From contig JAQVWS010000001.1 in assembly GCA_028709585.1 (NCBI GenBank), positions 8,791-58,077 on the forward strand: a stretch of 49,287 nt of DNA, given 5' to 3'. Below, piece after piece: positions 8,752 to 18,291 of this stretch. This stretch comes from Syntrophomonas sp. (GTDB lineage: Bacteria; Bacillota; Syntrophomonadia; Syntrophomonadales; Syntrophomonadaceae). The notes beneath the pieces are model-generated. The model had not been told where the DNA came from. It worked only from the letters and a program-made list of their open reading frames with translations, and did not search any database. Within the stretch, counting starts at the first letter, position 1. Each line of letters begins with the position of its first letter. The translations under genes were made by a program, and so were the position numbers.

Positions 8752-10106
8752 GATCCCTCCATAACAATCTCTATAAATTCGTCCAGATTTCTTACTTCTA
8801 TTATTTCTAAACCGCTATGATTATAGATGCCATTATTTGTCCCTGCAGGAATCACTGCCTTTTTGAAACCTATTTTCTCAACTTCTTTAATTCGTGCCTC
8901 CAAAAATGGCACTGACCTTACTTCCCCGGAGAGCCCTAATTCTCCAATGAACACCATATCCACAGGCAACGGCCGCTCTCGATAACTGGAAACAATTGCT
9001 GCCGCAATACCTAAATCAACACATGGATCTTTAAGAAAAACTCCTCCGGCTACCTTAAGATATACATCATAATTGGATAGTCTAAGACCTCGCTTTTTTT
9101 CCAAGACCGCGATAATCAGAGCCAGACGGTTCTGATCAATGCCGGAAGCCATCCTACGACCATAGGCAGGTGCAACCGATGATACCAGCGCCTGCATCTC
9201 AATCAACAGGGGGCGGCTGCCTTCGAAGCTAGCAACTACAGCACTCCCACATACGGTAGGGTCTTTGGTATTCAAAAAAAGCTTGGAAGGGTCTTCAACT
9301 TCACTCAAACCCGAAGCGCTCATCTCCATTAAGCCAATCTCATTAGTAGCGCCAAAGCGGTTTTTTACACCCCGTAACAGTCTGAATGGAAAATTCTTTT
9401 CCCCCTCGAAGTAAATAACCACATCAACCATATGTTCCAGAACTTTCGGACCGGCTAAAGCCCCATCTTTAGTAACATGCCCAACCAAAAAAAAGGTCTT
9501 TTCACTCTTTTTAGCCATCTCCATAATCCTGGCAGTACATTCACGCAATTGAGATATACTGCCTGGAATGGAAGTAAGATTCTCAGAATAAACCGTTTGA
9601 ATTGAATCTATAATAATAAAATCGGGGTCAATTTCCTTTAAGTAGTTCCCCAATAGATCAATGTTTTGTTCATTTAAAAAGTATATAGAGTCACTATCAA
9701 TATCCAATCGCAAAGACCTTAGACGGATTTGTCCAGCTGACTCCTCCCCGGAGAGATAGAGTACCTTCTTGCCATTTTTAGCCACATTGAAGGCAACCTG
9801 CAATAGCAAGGTGGATTTCCCGATGCCTGGATCTCCTCCAAGTAAAACCAGCGAACCAGGTACGATACCCCCTCCTAACACTCGATCCATTTCATCCATT
9901 CCAGTAGAAAGGCGAAACAGATTATTATTGGGGATATCGCAAAGAGCCACGGCCTCAACCCTGCGGCTGCGGTGGGCAGGGGTGGCCTTAGGGCCGCTTT
10001 CTTCCAACAGGCTGTTCCAATTTCCACAACCTGGACATCGGCCTAACCACTTACCCGCTTCATAGCCGCAATTTATGCATACAAACCTGGTTACAATTTT
10101 CGCCAT
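8742..10106 (-). CDS. radA: DNA repair protein RadA (Sms)
   Basis: N-terminal zinc motif CINCGYEAGKWLGRCPGC, Walker A GDPGIGKSTLL, KNRFG motif, Lon-like C-terminus. Confidence 0.97.
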   Translation of the reverse strand: MAKIVTRFVCINCGYEAGKWLGRCPGCGNWNSLLEESGPKATPAHRSRRVEAVALCDIPNNNLFRLSTGMDEMDRVLGGGIVPGSLVLLGGDPGIGKSTLLLQVAFNVAKNGKKVLYLSGEESAGQIRLRSLRLDIDSDSIYFLNEQNIDLLGNYLKEIDPDFIIIDSIQTVYSENLTSIPGSISQLRECTARIMEMAKKSEKTFFLVGHVTKDGALAGPKVLEHMVDVVIYFEGEKNFPFRLLRGVKNRFGATNEIGLMEMSASGLSEVEDPSKLFLNTKDPTVCGSAVVASFEGSRPLLIEMQALVSSVAPAYGRRMASGIDQNRLALIIAVLEKKRGLRLSNYDVYLKVAGGVFLKDPCVDLGIAAAIVSSYRERPLPVDMVFIGELGLSGEVRSVPFLEARIKEVEKIGFKKAVIPAGTNNGIYNHSGLEIIEVRNLDEFIEIVMEGSCW

Positions 10107-10155
10107 TATTTTCCCTCATTATTATAATACGAATAAATCTTATTATAATACTAAT

Positions 10156-12666
10156 CTATAGTTCTTGCCCATCTTCATTAACAATAGGTTTTTTAACTAC
10201 CCCTATTTTTCCGTCCTGGGCATCTACCAGAATAGTGTCTCCAGGAACAACCGTTTTCTTTAGTATCTCTTCCGACACTTTATCTTCTACCAGTTTTTGA
10301 ATTGCCCTCTTAAGAGGACGTGCCCCGTAAGCAGGTTCATAACCTTCTTTCATGATCAATTCTCGAGCCGAATCATTAATCTCCAGTTTATATCCGTTAT
10401 CAATAATACGTTGACCCAGGTCATTAATCAAAAGGTCAATTATCTGTTTCAGCTCTTCCTCACTTAGACTCTGGAAGACAATAAGTTCATCAATTCGATT
10501 TAAGAATTCAGGCCGGAAAGTGTGCTTCATTTGCTCCATGACCCGTTCCTTCATTTGCATATAGTCTTCTGCTTCATCTGCCGCCCGTTTAAATCCCAGG
10601 GTCTTATTTTTCATCAGGGTATCAGCCCCTACATTAGAAGTCATAATAATAATCGTATTTCTGAAATCAACAGTTCTGCCTTGACCATCAGTCATCCGCC
10701 CATCTTCTAAAACTTGCAATAGAATATTGTATACATCTGGATGGGCTTTTTCTATTTCATCTAGCAATATAACTGAATATGGCTTTCTTCTAACCTTTTC
10801 AGTCAATTGACCGCCTTCATCATAACCAACATAACCTGGCGGGGAACCTATCATTCTTGATACAGCATGCTTCTCCATATATTCCGACATATCTAAGCGG
10901 ATAACTGCGTCCTCGCTGGCAAACATTGCTTCTGCCAATGCTCTGGCAAGCTCTGTTTTCCCCACTCCGGTAGGACCAAGGAATATAAAGGAACCTATAG
11001 GCCGTTTGGGATTTTTTAATCCAGCTCGAGCTCTCCGAACTGCTCGGGCAACTGATTTAACTGCCTCGTTCTGGCCTATTACCCGATTATGCAGAATTGC
11101 TTCCAGGTTAAGCAGGCGTTGCTCTTCTTCCATAGCTAATTTACTTATCGGCACTCCGGTCCATTTTGAAATAACCCTGGCAATTTCGTCAGGTCCTACT
11201 ATGCCTGCATGTACGGTTCTTTTGCTGAGCCATTCTTTACGCTGACTTTCGATGTCATCTTTCAGTTTTTGTTCCTCATCTCTTAACTTAGCCGCTTTTT
11301 CATATTCCTGAGCGTTGATGGCTTCCTCTTTTTCATTACTTATTTCCAATAGTTTAGCTTCCAGACCTTTTAGTTCAACCGGCAGAATATAGTTCATCAG
11401 CCGAACACTTGAGGCAGCTTCATCGATTAGATCAATTGCCTTGTCAGGCAGAAATCTATCGGTTATATAACGAGTAGACAGCCTTACAGCATCTTCAATG
11501 GCTTCGTCATTTATTTTCACCCCATGATGGGCTTCGTAGCGGTCCCGCAAGCCTTTTAAGATTTCAATACTTTCCTCCAGGCTTGGCTCTTTCACTAAGA
11601 TGGGCTGGAACCTTCTTTCCAGTGCCGCATCTTTTTCGATATACTTCCGATATTCGTTCACAGTAGTTGCCCCTACACACTGAAAATCACCTCTGGCCAG
11701 CGAAGGCTTTAATATGTTAGCTGCATCTATAGCTCCTTCTGCTGCTCCGGCTCCTACGAGGGTATGTAATTCATCTATGAATATGATTACATCCCCGGCA
11801 TTTTTTATTTCATTAATTATCTTGGTCAAACGATCTTCAAACTCACCTCGATACTTGGTGCCGGCAATCATAGAAGACAAATCCAAGGCAATAACCCGTT
11901 TGTGGCTCAAGGTTTCCGGCACATTATTCTCAAAAATTATATGCGCCAAGCCCTCCACAATAGCAGTTTTTCCCACCCCGGGGTCGCCTATTAATACCGG
12001 ATTATTCTTAGTGCGGCGGGATAAAATTTGAACAACCCTTTCAATCTCTTCTTCACGACCTATAACCGGATCAAGCCTGCCTTCACCTGCATCTTTAGTC
12101 AGATCACGGCTGTACGTATCTAGGGTGGGCGTCTTACTCCTTGGCTTACGAGCCTTTTGACTATGGCCTAAGCTGCTGCCGGCCTGCTCCATAGGCGGAT
12201 CCGGCCTGGTCATTCCTGATGCCTCCCCACCCAGAAGCAGCATAACCTGTCCTCTTAGATCATCCAGTTTAACTCCCATAGACAGAAGCACCTGGCTGGC
12301 TACTCCCTCTTCTTCGCGCAACAACGCCAGCAGCAAGTGTTCCGTACCAACATAATTGACTCCCTGAAGACGAGCTTCATCAAAAGCTAAGTTAAAAACC
12401 TTTTTAGCACGTGGTGTAATAGGCAAATCCCCGGCTGGTCCCTCACTAAAAGCTTGATTTTCGCCGATAAAACGTTTTACTTCTTGCCTTACATTATCCA
12501 GATCAATGCCTAAATTTATCAAAGCACGGGCTCCTACGCCTTCGCCTTCTCTTAAAAGGCCTAGCAGAATATGTTCTGTTCCAATAGCCGGATGAATAAG
12601 TTCTCTGGCTTCCTCCTGGGCATGGATAACGGTATTCCTGGCTCGCTGAGTAAACTTTCTAAACAT
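10156..12666 (-). CDS. clpC: AAA+ ATPase ClpC
   Basis: Double Clp N-domain, two Walker A motifs (GDPGVGKTAIVEGLA, GPTGVGKTELARALAE), UVR region between the AAA modules. Confidence 0.97.
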   Translation of the reverse strand: MFRKFTQRARNTVIHAQEEARELIHPAIGTEHILLGLLREGEGVGARALINLGIDLDNVRQEVKRFIGENQAFSEGPAGDLPITPRAKKVFNLAFDEARLQGVNYVGTEHLLLALLREEEGVASQVLLSMGVKLDDLRGQVMLLLGGEASGMTRPDPPMEQAGSSLGHSQKARKPRSKTPTLDTYSRDLTKDAGEGRLDPVIGREEEIERVVQILSRRTKNNPVLIGDPGVGKTAIVEGLAHIIFENNVPETLSHKRVIALDLSSMIAGTKYRGEFEDRLTKIINEIKNAGDVIIFIDELHTLVGAGAAEGAIDAANILKPSLARGDFQCVGATTVNEYRKYIEKDAALERRFQPILVKEPSLEESIEILKGLRDRYEAHHGVKINDEAIEDAVRLSTRYITDRFLPDKAIDLIDEAASSVRLMNYILPVELKGLEAKLLEISNEKEEAINAQEYEKAAKLRDEEQKLKDDIESQRKEWLSKRTVHAGIVGPDEIARVISKWTGVPISKLAMEEEQRLLNLEAILHNRVIGQNEAVKSVARAVRRARAGLKNPKRPIGSFIFLGPTGVGKTELARALAEAMFASEDAVIRLDMSEYMEKHAVSRMIGSPPGYVGYDEGGQLTEKVRRKPYSVILLDEIEKAHPDVYNILLQVLEDGRMTDGQGRTVDFRNTIIIMTSNVGADTLMKNKTLGFKRAADEAEDYMQMKERVMEQMKHTFRPEFLNRIDELIVFQSLSEEELKQIIDLLINDLGQRIIDNGYKLEINDSARELIMKEGYEPAYGARPLKRAIQKLVEDKVSEEILKKTVVPGDTILVDAQDGKIGVVKKPIVNEDGQEL

Positions 12667-12720
12667 ATCAATACTCCCTTCTTAATTTGAAAAATCCATT
12701 AAGCGGATTCTAATAAACTA

Positions 12721-13794
12721 TTATTCACTGATGGTACCTAATTTTTTTTTAATAACTTCAGCTCTTTTAATATCACGTTCTATTGCATCCATTTCCTTGC
12801 CGGTACGTTTTTGCATATGAGCCGGCTTTACCTCTACCATCAATTCATTGAGTGAAAAAATATTAATTCCCTTTAATATGCCCATATCCACACCTAGTCG
12901 TACATCTGAAAAAAGGGTTAAGGCTTCATTCGCGGTTATTACCCTGGCATTGCTTAAAATGCCGTATGATCTGCCTATCTTATCTTCCAATTGGTATTTC
13001 AAATCTTTCTCTAACCTCTCCCGCAGTAGCTTTTCCTGTTCTGCAATCTGTTCAGAAATAGTGTGCAGATAATTATAAATATCCTCTTCGGTCTGTCCCA
13101 ATGTAATCTGATTGGAAATCTGGAAGAAGTTGCCTATGGCTTCGCTTCCTTCTCCATATAAGCCTCGAACCACCAGACCTAATTGCGCGATATTCTGGAT
13201 AATTTGATTTAACTGCCCGGTCATCTGAATAGCAGGCAGATGCATCATTACTGATGCGCGCATGCCTGTTCCCACATTGGTTGGACATGCGGTTAGATAA
13301 CCACGGTTTTCATCGAAAGCATATTCCAGGCTGTTTTCAAACTCATTATCCAATTCCTGCACTCGCATATAACAATCACTCAGTTTAAGCCCGGGAAGAA
13401 GACATTGAATACGGAGATGGTCTTCTTCATTTATCATAGCGGACAAATAACCTTCGCTATTTACCAGTACCCCACGAAATGGTGAATCAGATTCTGCATG
13501 CAACGGACTTATAAGATGCTTTTCAGCCAGGATCTGCCGTTCCAAAGCTGGCAGCTGATCGAAGCTGATCATATCCATAGATGCCAAGACTGAACTAGCA
13601 GGTGATTTTTGCCATGCATTTTTAATCTGTTCTATACATTTCTCGCCATTTACCTGATCTAGTAAATGCGGAAAGGGTATCATATTTATATTTCGGGCTA
13701 AACGAATCCTGCTGCTAACCACAATATCTCTTTCACCAGCAGGTGTATCCATCCACTTTACGAAACTGCTGTTAACTACATCCGTAATACTCAT
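12721..13794 (-). CDS. mcsB: Protein arginine kinase
   Basis: DIVVSSRIRLARN, GYLTACPTNVGTGMRASVMMHLPA (guanido-kinase signature). Confidence 0.96.
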   Translation of the reverse strand: MSITDVVNSSFVKWMDTPAGERDIVVSSRIRLARNINMIPFPHLLDQVNGEKCIEQIKNAWQKSPASSVLASMDMISFDQLPALERQILAEKHLISPLHAESDSPFRGVLVNSEGYLSAMINEEDHLRIQCLLPGLKLSDCYMRVQELDNEFENSLEYAFDENRGYLTACPTNVGTGMRASVMMHLPAIQMTGQLNQIIQNIAQLGLVVRGLYGEGSEAIGNFFQISNQITLGQTEEDIYNYLHTISEQIAEQEKLLRERLEKDLKYQLEDKIGRSYGILSNARVITANEALTLFSDVRLGVDMGILKGINIFSLNELMVEVKPAHMQKRTGKEMDAIERDIKRAEVIKKKLGTISE

Positions 13795-13805
13795 ATTCCC
13801 ACCCC

Positions 13806-14315
13806 CTATAACAGTTTGCTCTCCATTTCTTTGACACTATCTCTTATTTCAGCTGCTTTCTCATACTCTTCTGCTCTAACTGCTTCCTGGAGTTGGTTCT
13901 TTAATTTTTCAATCTGTCTTCTAATAATTACCTTTTCTCCACCCCGGAGAGGTATTTTGCCCAAGTGCTGGCTGTTACCATGAATTCTACGCAAAGGAGC
14001 TTCCAGTTCTTGATTAAATACCTTATAACATTCACTGCAACCCAGTTTCCCAGCTTGCCTTATGTCCATATATCTCATCCCGCAATTGGGACAGATGCTT
14101 TGCAAAGCCAGGGCCGGCATTCCTTGCACACTGTAGCTGGAACCAAACATACCACCCAATAAGTTAGGAATAGAAAACTTATTGGCCGGGTCAAACATAA
14201 AGCCGCTTTTCTGGGATGCACATTCTTCACAAAGATGGCTCTCAGTTTTTTGGCCATTAAATACCTGAGTTAAATGAACAGTTGCTGATCTTTTTTTACA
14301 TTCCTCGCAATACAA
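13806..14315 (-). CDS. mcsA: McsA, UVR-motif zinc-binding activator of McsB
   Basis: MYCEECKKRSATVHLTQ, CEECA, CPNCG...CSECY, C-terminal UVR motif. Confidence 0.95.
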   Translation of the reverse strand: MYCEECKKRSATVHLTQVFNGQKTESHLCEECASQKSGFMFDPANKFSIPNLLGGMFGSSYSVQGMPALALQSICPNCGMRYMDIRQAGKLGCSECYKVFNQELEAPLRRIHGNSQHLGKIPLRGGEKVIIRRQIEKLKNQLQEAVRAEEYEKAAEIRDSVKEMESKLL

Positions 14316-14345
14316 TCAAATTTCCCCCTTACTGAATTTCTACAG

Positions 14346-14768
14346 TCAATAAATAGCATAGAACTGTCGCAATGCGTCTGCTATTCCTTTATTAAAAAGC
14401 ATCTTATCTTCGCTGGTCAGATCCTTGCCAACGTTGATAACAATATGTTGCAGCATGGCTTTTTCTCGCTCATTAATTAATTTCATGACGCTAAGTTGAT
14501 TAATAAGTTGCATAGCCTGTTTATCTCCAGATAGTTCCTCTTGCTGTATCTCAGTAATTCGAACATATCCTCGGCCCCCTCTTCTGCTTTCTTTATGATA
14601 GCCGTCTTTTTCTTTAAACCTGGTTCGCAACACATAAGTAACCTGGGAAGGAACACAGGCAAACGTCTCCGCTATCTCAGCCCGCTGTATTTCAATCTTG
14701 CGTTCTTCACTTCTGGCTATCAGAACCTTAATATATTTCTCAATCCTATCAGCTATACTCTTATGCAT
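14346..14768 (-). CDS. ctsR: Transcriptional repressor CtsR
   Basis: SIADRIEKYIK, RGGRGYVRI (winged HTH), synteny with mcsA-mcsB-clpC. Confidence 0.95.
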   Translation of the reverse strand: MHKSIADRIEKYIKVLIARSEERKIEIQRAEIAETFACVPSQVTYVLRTRFKEKDGYHKESRRGGRGYVRITEIQQEELSGDKQAMQLINQLSVMKLINEREKAMLQHIVINVGKDLTSEDKMLFNKGIADALRQFYAIY

Positions 14769-14780
14769 CCCAATTCCTTC

Positions 14781-14797
14781 TTTGACTTTCTTTGACC
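14781..14797 (-). promoter_or_regulatory. CtsR operator upstream of ctsR
   Basis: Plus TTTGACTTTCTTTGACC reads GGTCAAAGAAAGTCAAA on the minus strand, matching the CtsR heptad direct repeat. Confidence 0.9.
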
Positions 14798-15116
14798 TTC
14801 CATATAATTTTACCCTTATGTAAGTTAATTATGCAAGTTTTAATTTGGACCAAATTAATATAATTTTGACTTACATTAACTTATAGTTCAATATTCCCTA
14901 AATATATATAAAAGTATGTGTTAAAATAAATAGTAGTTATTATAAAATAAAAATATCGTAAAGTGTTGCATATAAATTATAAATAATAGCAGGAACATTC
15001 CTTCATTATAAAGAATTTATGGAAATATATGATTTTTCAGGATATTTAAATTAACCGCTTCATTTAAATGCTTAAAGCGTAAATCTGATTAAAATGTTTT
15101 ATAGGGAGTGTGTCTA

Positions 15117-16889
15117 ATGATTGAAAAGGGCAAGGAACATTATGTTGAGAAGATCCTTAGTCTGAAGCAGGTGCAAAATATATCCCTGGGGTCTGAGCTC
15201 GAGAAACTAGCTGTTCAGCAACCTGAGCATCCAGCAATTATCAACAATGAGCGTACCATTACGTATAAGCAGTTTAATGCACTTGCTAACCGTTATGCTA
15301 ACTTCTTTCGGGAACAAGGCTTTAAGAAGGGTGATGTAGTTGCCCTTATGATGGAAAACCGCCCTGAATTCTTAATAACGGTCACCGGTTTGAGCAAACT
15401 GGGGGTAATAACATCACTGATCAATATTGCGGTACGCGGAGAGGTGTTAGCTGACAGCATAAATAAGTGCGAAGCCCGGGCAGTAATCATTGGTCATGAA
15501 ATGTTGGATCTTTTCAAGACAATCGAAGAACGAATCCGTCTCAGAGCCCCAGCCCGGCTTTTTATCGAAGCCCCGAACAGAGATTTTGTCATACCAGATG
15601 GATTTGAAAATCTTAATATACAGTTGCAAAACATAAGTGATGCTAATCCAGATACTACCGGGCAGATTACTACTGATGATATATTAGTCTATATTTTTTC
15701 AGCCGGTAATACCGGCTGGCGGAAAGCTAGCCCGGTTACTCAAAGAAGATGGCTAAAAAAAGGTTTTGAGTATGTTGCTGTGGCCAATTTAAACCACAAT
15801 ACGGTTCAATATATGTGTCTGCATTTATATTACAATATGGCCTTTAATATATGTTTCTCAAGCATGATCCTATCTGGAAGCACCATGGTTTTAAAACGCG
15901 ATTTCTCCCTGCAAAGTTTCTGGGACGACATCCACAAGTATAACGCAAATTATTTTATATCCGTCAGTGAGATGGCCCGGTATATACTTAGCCTGCCCGA
16001 AAAATCCGAAGACGCTCACAACCCCATAGAAAATATGATCTGTAATGGTATATGGGGGAATTTAATTGAGACTTTCCGAAAACGTTATCAAATCAAACAT
16101 ATTTTCGAAAACTATGGCACTACCGAAGGTATCGGCACTTTTATAAATTATGAGGAAATTCTCGATATGTGTGGAAATTTAACTCTGTTGGGCATTCGTC
16201 AAGGTGAGCTCGTACGCTGTGATCCTATTAGCGATGAAATAATATACGATGCAGAGGGAAGAGCTGTCAAATGCTCTCCTGGGGAAGCAGGTCTTCTAAT
16301 TGGAGAAATAAACGAATTAAACAGGTATTCAGGATATTTACATGAACCTGAGGCGTCCGAATCCCGGCTCCTCCGCAATGTTTTTCAGGATGGCGATTTG
16401 TATTTTAATAGCGGGGATCTGCTAAAACTGCATGAAAATGATTATATTTCATTTATTGATCGTCTGGGAGATACTTATCGCTGGAAGGGTGAGACCGTAT
16501 CCGCCAGCCAGGTAGCTGACGTAATTCTTAAGTTTTTTGGCCCTATTGATGAATGCTTTGTTTACGGAGTTCGGATTCCAGGTAATGAGGGGCGTTGCGG
16601 CATGGCCGCAATTAAACTGCTCGAAGATCAAAAGCTGGATCTTAAAAAGCTGCTAGCCCATATCGATAGAAGGATGCCGCGTCATGCACGCCCGATATTT
16701 ATCCGCATCTACGATAAACTTGACACGTCTGAAAACCAGCAATTATTAAAAAAACAACTGCAGCAGGAGAGCTTTGACCTGAATCTAATCAGTGACCCTA
16801 TGTATTTTTTAGATCCTGGGAAGAATCAGTATGTTCCATTGACCACTGAAATATATAATATGCTTCTGAATAAACAATTTAGACTTTAA
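15117..16889 (+). CDS. AMP-binding (acyl-CoA synthetase / FATP-like) protein with atypical motifs
   Basis: NYGTTEGIGTF, YFNSGDLLKL, FIDRLGDTYRWKGETVSASQVADVI, PRHARPIFIRI; P-loop reads FSAGNTGWRKAS. Start ATG 15117 after GGGAG. Confidence 0.85.
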   Translation: MIEKGKEHYVEKILSLKQVQNISLGSELEKLAVQQPEHPAIINNERTITYKQFNALANRYANFFREQGFKKGDVVALMMENRPEFLITVTGLSKLGVITSLINIAVRGEVLADSINKCEARAVIIGHEMLDLFKTIEERIRLRAPARLFIEAPNRDFVIPDGFENLNIQLQNISDANPDTTGQITTDDILVYIFSAGNTGWRKASPVTQRRWLKKGFEYVAVANLNHNTVQYMCLHLYYNMAFNICFSSMILSGSTMVLKRDFSLQSFWDDIHKYNANYFISVSEMARYILSLPEKSEDAHNPIENMICNGIWGNLIETFRKRYQIKHIFENYGTTEGIGTFINYEEILDMCGNLTLLGIRQGELVRCDPISDEIIYDAEGRAVKCSPGEAGLLIGEINELNRYSGYLHEPEASESRLLRNVFQDGDLYFNSGDLLKLHENDYISFIDRLGDTYRWKGETVSASQVADVILKFFGPIDECFVYGVRIPGNEGRCGMAAIKLLEDQKLDLKKLLAHIDRRMPRHARPIFIRIYDKLDTSENQQLLKKQLQQESFDLNLISDPMYFLDPGKNQYVPLTTEIYNMLLNKQFRL

Positions 16890-16954
16890 TTCAGGAGAAG
16901 ACCTATTATAATAGCGGACGTTATGCCGCAAGACTTTAGGAGGCGTTGTTGTAA

Positions 16955-18091
16955 ATGAATATAATGGAATCTCTGATAGGTTACAATATTTATAAGAGTA
17001 ATCTGGAAAAAGGAATGGATTATTTACACCAAGTCAATCCCTTATTTAAAGATTACCCTTTGGTTAAACGCTATATAGATATTTTAATAGCCTTGCAGGA
17101 GCCGCATGTCAAGTGGTCTACACCTAATAATATTATTTATGAACATCAGACTTTGCGCTTGCGCCATTTTCCCAATAAAAGAGCTACCAATGCCAAGCGG
17201 CCCGTTCTCATACTTCCTCCTCAGGCTGGACATAGTTCCGTACTGGCTGACTATTCACCCGCTCAGAGTTTGGTTCGTGTTTTCCATCGTTATGGTTATG
17301 ATGTGTATGTTACTGAGTGGTTGTCAGCTACTTATGAATACCGCACTCTAGGTATGGATGATTTCATACGGCTGACAGATGAAGCTGTCGATATGGTTCG
17401 CGAAAAGACGGATGTTTATAAGATTCACCTGGTGGGTCAATGCCAGGGAGGCTGGCAAGCTTCTATATATACCTCTTTGTTTCCTGATAAAATATCTACG
17501 CTGGTCTCAGCAGCTGCACCTATTGATGTAAAAGCTGCACCCTCTCAGATAATTGATAATGCGCAGATGCCTCTGCCCGTTTTTGAATTTTTAGTAGCCA
17601 CCGGCAACGGACTCATGCAAGGTAAATATATTGTAAACGGGTTTAAAAACATGCAGCCGGAAGAACATTATGTTAAAAAATATGGCAATCTGTGGAATAT
17701 GATTAAAACCGGGGACGAAGAATCCTTAAAGCGATTTATTACCTTTGAAAACTGGTATGAATTAACCCATGATCTACCAGGTCGCTTTTACCTGGATGCC
17801 ATTAAGAATATCTTTAAAGCCAATAATCTTACCCAACCAGGCAGTTTCAAGCTGAATGGACGTGCGGTTGACCTTCGCAGCATTTCCTGCCCGGTTATCC
17901 TTATGGCTGGCAAGAAAGATCATATCACACCTCCGCCCCAACAATTTGCGCTTAAAAATCTTATTAGCACCCCCCCCGATGACATTGTGGAGATTCTAAC
18001 CGAGGGCGGACATATTGGAACGCTGATGGGTACCGAATCACTAAGGGAAGACTGGACCAGGGTGAACGAGGTGCTCAAACTGGCTAATTAG
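16955..18091 (+). CDS. PhaC-like alpha/beta hydrolase (PHA synthase or depolymerase family)
   Basis: Lipase-like box GQCQGGWQ with Cys, ISCPVILMAGKKDHITPP (Asp), EGGHIGTLMG (His); RBS TAGGAGG. Confidence 0.75.
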   Translation: MNIMESLIGYNIYKSNLEKGMDYLHQVNPLFKDYPLVKRYIDILIALQEPHVKWSTPNNIIYEHQTLRLRHFPNKRATNAKRPVLILPPQAGHSSVLADYSPAQSLVRVFHRYGYDVYVTEWLSATYEYRTLGMDDFIRLTDEAVDMVREKTDVYKIHLVGQCQGGWQASIYTSLFPDKISTLVSAAAPIDVKAAPSQIIDNAQMPLPVFEFLVATGNGLMQGKYIVNGFKNMQPEEHYVKKYGNLWNMIKTGDEESLKRFITFENWYELTHDLPGRFYLDAIKNIFKANNLTQPGSFKLNGRAVDLRSISCPVILMAGKKDHITPPPQQFALKNLISTPPDDIVEILTEGGHIGTLMGTESLREDWTRVNEVLKLAN

Positions 18092-18173
18092 AAGTTTACT
18101 GTTAACTCAAAATAAAATGAAAAAGCAATATCCTTAAAGATAGACCTATCCACATAATAAATACCGATACCTT

Positions 18174-18212
18174 GAATATGCTCCTTAAGAGATAAAGGGG
18201 CATATTCTTTTT
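18174..18212 (+). terminator. Terminator after the acyl-CoA-synthetase-like/PhaC-like pair
   Basis: GAATATGCTCC...GGGGCATATTC hairpin followed by TTTTTAT. Confidence 0.7.
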
Positions 18213-18291
18213 ATGGCCGGATCTGTTATGTAGAAACCATTTTTGTATTTGTGAACATAGTCCAATATATTAAATAACATTTTCTTTAGGC

